Of a stretch of DNA of 64,000 nucleotides, positions 29,112-37,416 are shown one piece after another. Where the stretch lies: the NCBI RefSeq assembly GCF_000423405.1, contig NZ_AUHX01000005.1, forward strand, positions 124,001 to 188,000. The letters are read 5' to 3'. The DNA comes from Mesonia mobilis DSM 19841 (lineage in GTDB: Bacteria > Bacteroidota > Bacteroidia > Flavobacteriales > Flavobacteriaceae). Below the pieces are notes generated by a model. The model was not told the DNA's origin. It did no database searches and worked only from the letters and a program-made list of their open reading frames with translations. The stretch's first letter is position 1. The number at the start of each line of letters is the position of its first letter. The translations under genes and the position numbers were made by a program.

Positions 29112-29122
29112 AAATTAAAGTT

Positions 29123-30157
29123 TTGAGCTATACTATACATGATTGGGAAAAGGCTATCGATACTTCAAATCTCTCCGAGATTGAGAGGGTTAAAAGAATG
29201 CAGTATGTCAAAAGCGCTTTCAAAAATAATGTTCCAGTCATTATTGACACACAGCACCTTTCTAAATTACTTGGTCTAAAATTAGGAGTATTAAATAATA
29301 TGGTACAAGCTCCATCAAGTTTTTATAGAGAGTTTAAAATACCCAAAAGAAAAGGCGGCTATCGTGATATCGTAACACCGTATACTTCATTATTAGAAGT
29401 GCAACAATGGATAGCTAAACATATACTCTCTAGTTTTGATATACATCCTTCAGCTTATGCTTATGTAAAAGGAAAAAATATCGCTCAAAATGCTAAGTCA
29501 CACATTGGGTCTAAAGAGATGTTGAAAATTGATCTAAAAGATTTTTTTCCTTCAATAAAAATACCAAGAGTACGAGAGCTTTTTAAAAGATTAGGTTATA
29601 GTAAAGAGGTCACCTATTATCTAAGTTAACTCTGTTGCTTAAAAGATCAATTACCACAAGGAGCCGCTACCAGTCCTGTTATTAGCAATATAATTCTATT
29701 CAATCTGGACAAAAGATTAGCGAAATTCTCTTCAAATAATAATATAACTTATACCCGGTATGCAGACGATTTAATTTTTTCAGACAAATCAATTCCTCAC
29801 GATTTCAGTACTTTAGTTATGATGAATATCGAGGATGAAGGTTTTTTAGCAAATCCTGATAAAACAATAGAATACTCAGCAAACCAGAGAAAGCTTATAA
29901 CTGGAATTGTCGTAAAAAAAGACTCAATAAGGCTTCCAAAAGATTTTAGACGCGAAGTCAAACAACAAGCTCACTTTATTTTAAAATTTGGAATATTAGA
30001 TCAAGTTAAAAGATATAACGACATTTTCTATATTGATAGGATACTTGGTAGATTAAGTTATTGGAAACAGATTGAACCAGAAAATCAATATGTAAGTAAT
30101 ACTATCAAGAAAATAAATTGGATGTACAATGAAGCATTACAAACTAATCAAGAATAA
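29123..30157 (+). pseudogene. Retron reverse transcriptase with one in-frame stop
   Basis: A 344-codon frame with TAA at codon 169 (29627-29629). It has the retron hallmarks: NAKSH at 123-127 (the NAXXH motif), IDLKDFFPSI at 136-145 with the first catalytic Asp, and, after the stop, PQGAATSP, YADD at 213-216 and ITG in the place of the VTG motif. The sense residue at codon 169 was probably Lys, Gln or Glu (one base from TAA). The frame can only begin at TTG 29123, since the protein pattern starts there. Without suppression the product lacks YADD and cannot make msDNA. Otherwise full length. Confidence 0.9.
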
Positions 30158-30182
30158 CTTTATGAATTGAGGACAAAAAATA

Positions 30183-31478
30183 TTAAACAGTCGGCAGAAC
30201 AACACCCAATTTATAAATATTCATATAATCGGGTATAAGGTTTTGCTTTAGATCATTCCCAGTTATTTTTTTTAAACCTGTTTTCTGATCAGGGTAAATA
30301 ATTAAACAGTCTATAAGCTTATTATATTCTTTATCATTATAAAGTACATCATAAACTTTTTTAAGACGAGCGTAACCACTCACTTGGCGCATATCTCGAT
30401 TATTTCTGCCATTTAAATAGCTAGGTTTATATTTCGCATCAATCACCATTTTATACGTCTCCGTATTTAGCAAATAATCAAGCTCACTACCCCTATTTTT
30501 AAATTGAAAAAAAACAGCTGTTCCAAAATGTTCTTTGAGCAAACTAAGTGTATAGAGTTCAAAAAGCTTACTCATATCTATCCAAAAAGGTGGGGTTTCT
30601 ACTTTCTCTTTAGTTTGCGATTTAATGCTATAGCCATAGCGCTTGATAATATAGCTAGCTAATGTTAAAGCCTCATCATATTCTTTAAATAAACTTCTAG
30701 ATTTTCCTTGAGGCATCTCTTTAAGGCTTACCTGAGTAGCAACCTGATTAAAAGCAGGATTAATATAATTATACAAATCCTTTAGCCCCTTGGCCTCGGT
30801 AAGTTTATTAAAAGTCGGTAAATAAGCTTTCGATAATTCAAAAGCCTTATTCAGGAGTTTATTTTCAGGGGTGTTCACACCAAATTCCTCAAATTGACAA
30901 TAGGTATGTAAGTTTTTATTTTGAGCTAGGTTATGTTTGATTGTTTTTGATACCAGTACTTTACCTTTTACTCGGCTCTGTAAATTATGTTCAACTTTAT
31001 AATATGACTTTTTAAGGCCTTTTTTTACGATACGTCTTAAAATACCTAAGAATTCGATAATCAAAAAGGGAGTCAAAAAGTCCTGATGCTGTTCTATTTC
31101 AATTTTTGGCTCTTCCCACTTTACCTCAACAAGCTCCTTTATCTCCTGAGTAACCTCAGGGTGCTTCATACAGTGCAGCAGCATCTTCAAGTAATCGGTC
31201 TGCTTGTCGGTATCTTTATCAATCTTTGGAGATATCTGTATTGGTAATTTATTTTGTATAACCCAATCTACACCGATGTAATAATTAGTCTTAATGGCAT
31301 ACTCTCCAAGCTCTTGATCAATACAATTAATTTCATAGCAACGCTCCAACTGCTCTCTGTTTCGGTGTGTTTTTTTAAAAGTTTTAAAAAAGGACTTCCC
31401 TTCTATTGCATTAAGAAATTCGTGAGTAACGGGAGCGATTTCCTTAAAACCTTCGTGTTCTGAAAATTGAAGCATCAT
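30183..31478 (-). CDS. mcrC: McrC, nuclease subunit of the McrBC restriction system
   Basis: A 431-residue McrC: an N-terminal beta-rich region that contacts McrB and a C-terminal PD-(D/E)xK nuclease with ELDYLL followed by MVIDAKYKPSY (about residues 335-360). It cuts DNA when the McrB GTPase ring delivers it to modified cytosine sites. Its ATG overlaps the mcrB stop by 4 bases, the usual coupling. Its stop faces the retron RT gene from 25 bases away. Intact, unlike its retron and RM neighbours. Confidence 0.93.
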   Translation of the reverse strand: MMLQFSEHEGFKEIAPVTHEFLNAIEGKSFFKTFKKTHRNREQLERCYEINCIDQELGEYAIKTNYYIGVDWVIQNKLPIQISPKIDKDTDKQTDYLKMLLHCMKHPEVTQEIKELVEVKWEEPKIEIEQHQDFLTPFLIIEFLGILRRIVKKGLKKSYYKVEHNLQSRVKGKVLVSKTIKHNLAQNKNLHTYCQFEEFGVNTPENKLLNKAFELSKAYLPTFNKLTEAKGLKDLYNYINPAFNQVATQVSLKEMPQGKSRSLFKEYDEALTLASYIIKRYGYSIKSQTKEKVETPPFWIDMSKLFELYTLSLLKEHFGTAVFFQFKNRGSELDYLLNTETYKMVIDAKYKPSYLNGRNNRDMRQVSGYARLKKVYDVLYNDKEYNKLIDCLIIYPDQKTGLKKITGNDLKQNLIPDYMNIYKLGVVLPTV

Positions 31479-33394
31479 ACGACTTTAAGATCTTCAATAT
31501 GTTTCTTCACATCTTCTTGCAGAATACCATCTTTTACGTATTCTAGCAGTATTGGTTTGATTTCATATTCCAAACGCAGCTCTAATTCTTTCCGCTGTTC
31601 ATCTTCAGAACCAGATTTAAGAAGAAAGTAACTATGTCCTAAGTGTATATCCTTGTAATCAAAATCTGCTGTAAGGTATTTGGAGTTTTGTTGCTTACCA
31701 TCTACAGCTTCTACAAAAAGTTCGGATACTTTACTGAATAAATCTTTTGCCTTTGCATTCGAAATAACACCTTCATCGGGTAATACGTCTACAAAAGCAA
31801 AACGTCTGCGGATAGCATAATCAATATGCCCCACACTGCGGTCAGCGGTGTTCATCGTTCCGATGATATATAAATTAGGTGGGATTGTAATTTTAGAATC
31901 TTCATCGATCGAATACATACTCTCTACAGCCTCCCCGCGGTATTCTAAGGCATATATTAACTCCCCCATTACACTTGGTAAATTTGCTCGGTTGATTTCG
32001 TCGATGATGAGAACATAATTTGCTGTTTTATTATTCAACGCACTTTCTGCAAATTTCGCTAGTGATTTATTTTCAGGTTCATATTCGAGAGCTCCATTTT
32101 CATTAGTCTTAATTGTAATACCTCTTACAAAATCTTCATAGGTATAGGAAGGATGAAATTGAATTATTTTCTTATCGCCTTTAGTAACAATTTCATCATT
32201 CTCTAATATTAACTTTCCTTTTAAATCAAAATTTTCAAACAAAAAATACATAAACTCATAATTCGTAATATCGGAATTATATTTATGTTTCAAATCTAAA
32301 AAGAACTGCTGGACTTTTTTATTTTTTTCTATATAGTTAAGATTCTTGTATTCTTGTTTAATTAACCTTAAAACGTTATTTAAACAAGATTCACTATTAA
32401 TAGGGAAATACTTGTCTGGATGATATTGATAAAGTACTTTTAGCACAAAACCTTTACCTATGGGATAGTCGTAAATGTTTTCAAAAACAATATCCTCTAA
32501 CAATTTTGCTACTTTTTTCATAGCCTCTGAATTGTCTTCAATATCACGTATAAAACCATTCTTTTTATATTCTTCATTTTTAGCATCCCAATAAATTTTA
32601 CCTTTAGTAGCTCTACCAGCATACTTTCCAGTGTCTACTAATTTATATTCAATCCAATAGCAAAAAGTATCATTACTTTCAATTCCCAATACATAATCAT
32701 CTAGTTTCAAATTTGATAATTCTTGTTTTTCAAATCTGTTTAAAAACGTCTTATTAAGCCCGTTAACAAAATTACGATGTTCAAGAATATCATCATTAAC
32801 TTTGTAATTCTTAAAGAAAACGTCAATCTTATCTAGTGGATTAAATTTTACGGTATCTTTTGTTAGTGCATCAGCAATTTTCTTTGCTAGATAGGTCTTT
32901 CCGGTACCGGGAGGCCCTTGAAGGATAATTTGTTTTTTGTAATTTAATACAGTTTGGATACTTTCTAACATTAATTTTGATTTTATTGTTGTGTACCAAA
33001 AATTGATAAATTCAGAATTATTTGCACTTTCTAAAGTTGTGGGAAGGTATAAGCTATCATTCCATTTCTGAGCTAATGATTTATATTCTTCTTTATATTT
33101 ATCTCCTTCCATTGAGATTATTTTGATATCTCGCTTAATATCAAACCAGATATCCTTATTAGTGTTTGGCTCACTTGAACCAGTTATTTGAACTAAAGCT
33201 AAAGGACCACCACTTCTGACTAGAACGATATCTCCTATTTTGACGTCATTTTTGAACTTCTGAGGTTGTCCTCTGTCATTATCCCAAGATTCACCCATCC
33301 CTATAATTTGATGGTTCATCAAAATTTCTGTTACCACACTTCGATTTACAGTTTCTTCATCACTTGGGTGAAGCATCATATGCCAATAGTTCAT
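31475..33394 (-). CDS. mcrB: McrB, modified-DNA-recognising AAA+ GTPase
   Basis: A 639-residue McrB. Residues 1-100 form an EVE/PUA-like domain (IGDIVLVRSGGPLALVQITG) expected to read modified bases. The AAA+ motor follows: Walker A GPPGTGKT at 160-167, Walker B VLIIDEIN around 461-467, and MNTADRS at 514-520, the GTPase-specific sensor. Between Walker A and the conserved FHPSYTYEDFVRG (413-425) lies an unusually long insertion of about 215 residues, containing YWIEYKL and YQYHPDKYFPIN. McrC follows with a 4-base overlap. Frame intact. Confidence 0.92.
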   Translation of the reverse strand: MNYWHMMLHPSDEETVNRSVVTEILMNHQIIGMGESWDNDRGQPQKFKNDVKIGDIVLVRSGGPLALVQITGSSEPNTNKDIWFDIKRDIKIISMEGDKYKEEYKSLAQKWNDSLYLPTTLESANNSEFINFWYTTIKSKLMLESIQTVLNYKKQIILQGPPGTGKTYLAKKIADALTKDTVKFNPLDKIDVFFKNYKVNDDILEHRNFVNGLNKTFLNRFEKQELSNLKLDDYVLGIESNDTFCYWIEYKLVDTGKYAGRATKGKIYWDAKNEEYKKNGFIRDIEDNSEAMKKVAKLLEDIVFENIYDYPIGKGFVLKVLYQYHPDKYFPINSESCLNNVLRLIKQEYKNLNYIEKNKKVQQFFLDLKHKYNSDITNYEFMYFLFENFDLKGKLILENDEIVTKGDKKIIQFHPSYTYEDFVRGITIKTNENGALEYEPENKSLAKFAESALNNKTANYVLIIDEINRANLPSVMGELIYALEYRGEAVESMYSIDEDSKITIPPNLYIIGTMNTADRSVGHIDYAIRRRFAFVDVLPDEGVISNAKAKDLFSKVSELFVEAVDGKQQNSKYLTADFDYKDIHLGHSYFLLKSGSEDEQRKELELRLEYEIKPILLEYVKDGILQEDVKKHIEDLKVV

Positions 33395-33515
33395 AACTTA
33401 TTTGATTAAGTGAAAACTTAAAACTACAGATATTAAAAAACTTTTTAATGAGGAATCCCGCATTTTTAATCATTTTATTATTATTCTTTATACCTATACT
33501 GAAACAATAGCCTTT

Positions 33516-33719
33516 ATGGGACACAACTACAACAAAGATTCCTTTACCAAAGATCAAGACTTTGAAGATTATGTAGAGTAGGTTTTATTTCTGAAGAAGT
33601 TGTATGATTTACTCCATAAAACCAACGACTATCAGCAAAATAGTCAGCGTTTTGTAATGAACCCCAAGCATCTTGACTTTAAATTTCGATGTCAGTTCAC
33701 CGGGCAAGAATTTATATAA
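33516..33719 (+). pseudogene. Remnant of a nuclease-like gene
   Basis: From ATG 33516 a frame reads DSFTKDQDFEDYVE, TAG (33579-33581), then LFLKKLYDLLHKTNDY and FRCQFTGQEFI before TAA 33717-33719. The last segment resembles the start of a PD-(D/E)xK-type core (FRC..TGQEF.IEAKYR is a pattern I associate with restriction-endonuclease-like proteins), and a shifted frame continues briefly (YIKASYS). I infer a truncated gene with one nonsense change and a frameshift. The match is weak. Confidence 0.4.
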
Positions 33720-33757
33720 AAGCTAGCTATTCGTTATGTCTTGTTGTGTAGCGTATC

Positions 33758-34372
33758 TTATTCCGCTTCCCACTTCTCTTTTCTTTTTGCCTCGTCGTTT
33801 AAGGATAAGTAATGAATGGCGAGGATTAATTGAATATGGGGGTTCTCTAAGTTGAACTTTTTTTTGTGTCTTAAAATGATTCCATAATTTAAATAGAGGA
33901 AGTTAACATCTCCCGTTTCGGCAATTTTAATCGCGTATTTATTGATAGGGTCGTTGGTTTTCCCTATATCGCTTAAAAACTTTTGGTAGGCTCCGTTATA
34001 TACGGCTCCAATACTTTTATAGACCACCTCACTATCGGGGTATGTGGTTTTCCCAAAACTCCAAATTTTGTTAAAAGTCGATGGAGAAATATGCTTATAC
34101 AGTTCTTTTTGTTTTTCAAAATCGATCCTTAACCAAAACGGATTCCCTGCTGCCATTAAACTTTCGTGAGGGATTTGCTCGTAGCAGGTTTTAAAATCGG
34201 TATCTCGCTGTACACACATTTCTGTTTTAAAGAACTCGGTGATCTTTTTTAAATCGGCTATTTCTTGTTTTGTGAAATTTGCACGAAGTTCGGTGGTATA
34301 CGAATTCGATTTACAAGAAAAAATTATTGTTAAGGCTATGATTGCGACTAAGTATCGTATCCATTTTTTCAT
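33758..34372 (-). CDS. Lipoprotein of unknown function
   Basis: A 204-residue predicted lipoprotein with lipobox IIFSC (Cys at residue 20). The mature part is helical and charged, with the pair CVQRDTDFKTC suggesting a disulfide. It is in the same direction as the S41 peptidase and a small exported protein upstream, with 130-base gaps. I do not recognise the family. Confidence 0.75.
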   Translation of the reverse strand: MKKWIRYLVAIIALTIIFSCKSNSYTTELRANFTKQEIADLKKITEFFKTEMCVQRDTDFKTCYEQIPHESLMAAGNPFWLRIDFEKQKELYKHISPSTFNKIWSFGKTTYPDSEVVYKSIGAVYNGAYQKFLSDIGKTNDPINKYAIKIAETGDVNFLYLNYGIILRHKKKFNLENPHIQLILAIHYLSLNDEAKRKEKWEAE

Positions 34373-34503
34373 CGGCTGCTCAAGGTTTTTGCTGTTCGGT
34401 GTATGTTAGTTTCTCTAAGCTAGTTCAAATTACTGACTTTTAACTTAGTTTATGTTCGCCAAGTAGGAAACTGTAATTATTACAAATGATTTCAACTGTC
34501 TTT

Positions 34504-36129
34504 TTATTGCTTTGCGATCTCTAAGGCTTTTTCTAAGACCTCATCTCTCCCTGCTCGTAAGCCGTCGATGGTGGGTTTTACTTCTATGTCAATTTTCACT
34601 CCGTTTCTTTGGCTTTCGGTACCGTCTGGATATACTACGCCGTTGCCCGACATGGCCGTTTGAAAACCTCCTAGATATTCGAATCTTACCACATCGCCAT
34701 CTGCTCCGGCAGTTTGATTTCCTACGGTTACTACGTTATCTGCCGTTTGAAAAGCCATGGCGGTAAACTCTGCCCTGCTCATCGTACTTTCGTTCACCAA
34801 TACAATAATTTTACCTTTAAACGCTTTATTGCTGCTGTTGGTCTGTAAAGGCTTTTTGAATTGAAACCTAGACGGATACCCTAAACTTGGTGTATAAATT
34901 TTAGTAAAATCTCTTTTTTCTGAATTTAAATACCTGGTACAACGTTTATAAATAAAGGCCGGATAATTTCTTAGGTCGATGATGATGGCCTTCTTATTTT
35001 CAAAAGATTCAAATACCGCTTCGACGTCTTCCCCTTTAAGCCTTGCCATATTGATGTAGCCTACGTTCTCATCAAATGATTTTGATTTTACTTGTGGAGT
35101 GTTCCAATACTCAAAATCTCTAAAATCGTATCTATTCACGGGCAGTTGTTGCCGCTTTCCTTCTCTTTCGATGGTTAATACCACCTGATCTTCTGAGCCA
35201 TTTAAGGTATAGATGTAGGCTCTTTTAATTTTATTATTGGTATTGGAACCCGAAACATACTTTAGGTTTTTCTCTGCTTCTTTAGCGAAGTCTTTCCCAT
35301 TCACTTTTAGGATAACGTCTCCTAATTTTAGTTTATTCAGCTTTGCCAGTGAATCGTTGTAGAAACCTGACACTACCGCTTTATTTTCTAGGTGCGATAG
35401 TTGTAGGGGCAGGTATTTTTGACTTTGATTCGAAAAATTGACCCACGCGTGCGCATCGTCTAATTTGGCAATCAGTTCTTTGATGGCTAATTGATAAGCC
35501 TCTTTATTTGCGGCCTCTTTGATTTTTGGGATCATTTCGATTAAGACAGCGTCCCAATTTTGATCGGTAAGGTATTTATAAGGATAGAAATATTCGATGA
35601 TGTTCCAATATTTGAATAGGCCTAATAAGCGATAGGCTTCTTCCGGATATTCAAAATTTTTATAATTTGGTTCGTTAGTGATTTTTATTTTACCGACCCG
35701 TTCTTTAGCAGCGTAGAAACTCTTTTTTTGATTTCTATTGTTCTCGATATATGTTAGTGTTTCGGAAAGTTCAGTCGTAAAAAGCCTTGGGTCTTGCGTC
35801 CAAGACAGGTCGAAATTTTTATCGAAATAGTCTTCCTGAGTATCACATTTTCTGCATTTTTTAATTTTGCCTAAGCTTTGAATCCAATCGCTATACACCT
35901 TTGAAAGGGCATTTTTGTCTGTCGCTTTGAGCACCTTTGGAAGTTGTGCTATGCATTGTTGATCCCAATCGAATTCTCCTTTGGCAACTTCGGGGTGGTA
36001 ATACTTGAGAAAGCCATAGATCTTCCCCAGGGAAGCTAATTTTTCTGTTTCTGAAATTGACTGTTGCGCCGTGATCCCAGCAGTATAACCCAAGATTAGC
36101 AGGATCGAAAGAATTGCTTTTTTTATCAT
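34504..36129 (-). CDS. S41-family (C-terminal processing type) peptidase
   Basis: A 541-residue exported protein with a signal peptide ending ITAQ (residue about 21). It has an N-terminal helical domain, a PDZ-like domain (about 255-330, with LKLGDVILKVNGKDF) and a C-terminal S41 peptidase core (about 345-525) with IIIDLRNYP and NESTMSRAEFTAM, where the Ser of STMSRAE is the expected nucleophile. Such proteins degrade or process periplasmic peptides. Substrate unknown. Placed in accessory DNA rather than in a core operon. Confidence 0.88.
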   Translation of the reverse strand: MIKKAILSILLILGYTAGITAQQSISETEKLASLGKIYGFLKYYHPEVAKGEFDWDQQCIAQLPKVLKATDKNALSKVYSDWIQSLGKIKKCRKCDTQEDYFDKNFDLSWTQDPRLFTTELSETLTYIENNRNQKKSFYAAKERVGKIKITNEPNYKNFEYPEEAYRLLGLFKYWNIIEYFYPYKYLTDQNWDAVLIEMIPKIKEAANKEAYQLAIKELIAKLDDAHAWVNFSNQSQKYLPLQLSHLENKAVVSGFYNDSLAKLNKLKLGDVILKVNGKDFAKEAEKNLKYVSGSNTNNKIKRAYIYTLNGSEDQVVLTIEREGKRQQLPVNRYDFRDFEYWNTPQVKSKSFDENVGYINMARLKGEDVEAVFESFENKKAIIIDLRNYPAFIYKRCTRYLNSEKRDFTKIYTPSLGYPSRFQFKKPLQTNSSNKAFKGKIIVLVNESTMSRAEFTAMAFQTADNVVTVGNQTAGADGDVVRFEYLGGFQTAMSGNGVVYPDGTESQRNGVKIDIEVKPTIDGLRAGRDEVLEKALEIAKQ

Positions 36130-36336
36130 TTTTTATCGTTTTCCCCCTATTTCTGCTAGACATTTTAAGATGTAGATCTCGGTTCATTTAGGGATTTCTC
36201 ATCGTTTATAGTTGTTTTCTATCTATACTTGTTGATCTAAAGACTATAAAACTCGAGTTGTATTACAGCCACTTTTACCTACTCCGCTTCTATTTTTATA
36301 GGTTTACCCCTATTTAACTCGCTATCAATTCCTTGA

Positions 36337-36801
36337 TTAACGTAAATTCTCCAACGAATGGATACATTCGCTTGCCACAATTTTCATTCTTTTATTGAAT
36401 TCAGGAAATGCATAAAAGTAATGAAATTCTTTGCGCATATCATAAATAGCATACTGTTCGGGAAAATACCGGAATGGTATTTTATGTCCGCCTTGGAATT
36501 CACAAAGCAGTATATAGGTTTTTTCATTTCTAATGTCTTTGTTAGGCCCCAAAGGCAATGTTGCAAATGCTAATTTCCATTTTTGTATGTTACCGCAAAC
36601 GACCTGTTTAGCTTTATTTTCTAAGTCTGCGATCATTATTTCATCAGCATCATACCTGGTATTGTCATCATTGTTGATGGTTACCTGTTTTAGTTGTTCC
36701 CAATCATATTTATCTACGCCATAATTTTTTAAATCGGAATCATTTTGCCCTACCACATTTATCGTTATCAAAAATATAAGTATCGTCAGATTAACATTCA
36801 T
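36337..36801 (-). CDS. Small exported protein of unknown function
   Basis: A 154-residue protein with a signal peptide ending VVGQ (about residue 19). The mature domain contains two cysteines (CGNIQK and the C-terminal CIHSLE) and a beta-rich core with CEFQGGHKIPFRYFP. I do not recognise it. Both flanks are AT-rich with no clear terminator. Confidence 0.65.
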   Translation of the reverse strand: MNVNLTILIFLITINVVGQNDSDLKNYGVDKYDWEQLKQVTINNDDNTRYDADEIMIADLENKAKQVVCGNIQKWKLAFATLPLGPNKDIRNEKTYILLCEFQGGHKIPFRYFPEQYAIYDMRKEFHYFYAFPEFNKRMKIVASECIHSLENLR

Positions 36802-37045
36802 TGTGTAGATTTTGTAAACGTTGTATTATCCCACTATTTTGAGGATTAGTCATCTTCAAAAGAAGGTCTATGCCCCTAAATTTAAGTATTATTTAGCATA
36901 TCTGCTTTACGAGTATCTGTAAAACAGATATTTATTAAGTATTCAAATTAAGAACCAGAAAATTAAATGCTTTTTTGAATGTATTTCTAAACCTTTTGCT
37001 AAGCCTAAAAAAGAAATATAAATCTAACTAGCCTACAGCTATGAT

Positions 37046-37261
37046 TTAAAATTTTAAAAGTTGGTAGAAGTCAACTTTCAATGCTTTTGAAATTTCATAC
37101 AAAGAATAGACGGTAGGATTAACTTTGCCATTTTCTAGTTTCTCAATTGCTTGCCGATCTTTACCGCATTCTCGTGCTAAATCAGATTGATTCCAGCCTT
37201 TTTTCAAACGCAATTCGATAATCCGATTACCAACTTTCTTTTTCAATTGATCCTTTGTCAT
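37046..37261 (-). CDS. XRE-family HTH regulator, divergent from the sigma-dCas12f operon
   Basis: A 71-residue HTH_3 protein (start taken at ATG 37261; a 19-codon extension to 37318 is possible but looks unlike the family). The helix-turn-helix is clear: NQSDLARECGKDRQAIEKLENGK. It has no other domain. It is transcribed away from the sigma factor gene and shares its upstream region, where TTTGTCATAT occurs three times, once across its own start codon. I infer an autoregulated repressor of the operon. Confidence 0.88.
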   Translation of the reverse strand: MTKDQLKKKVGNRIIELRLKKGWNQSDLARECGKDRQAIEKLENGKVNPTVYSLYEISKALKVDFYQLLKF

Positions 37262-37342
37262 ATAACAAATGTCAATCAAATACACTACAGTTTTGTCATA
37301 TTTTAAATTGACACTCAAAATAATTTTATATATTTGTCATAT
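37254..37342. promoter_or_regulatory. Three direct copies of TTTGTCATAT, probable operators
   Basis: Exact copies at 37254-37263, 37292-37301 and 37333-37342, with starts spaced by 38 and 41 bases. The first covers the XRE start codon and the third overlaps the -7 box of the divergent operon; the third also extends into an inverted repeat (TGTCATAT, AATA, ATACGACA). These are the natural candidates for XRE binding sites. Confidence 0.6.
37308..37336 (+). promoter_or_regulatory. Promoter of the sigma-dCas12f operon (TTG-N18-TATATTTG)
   Basis: TTG at 37308-37310, 18 bases, then TATATTTG at 37329-37336, matching the Bacteroidota -33/-7 consensus. Transcription would start near 37343, just upstream of the sigma factor gene. 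The TTTG of the -7 box is shared with the third TTTGTCATAT copy, so bound repressor would block it. Confidence 0.65.
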
Positions 37343-37416
37343 AATAATACGACAATTTAACATTTATAATGTTACTTAAGTTTTCTAATCTGTTAACTAT
37401 TAGTCAATTTCTTAAA

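Noticed and set aside
33360-33557. Minus-strand open frame of 65 codons upstream of mcrB
   Set aside because: Overlaps the mcrB start and the plus-strand nuclease-like remnant; no start context and no recognisable protein pattern.
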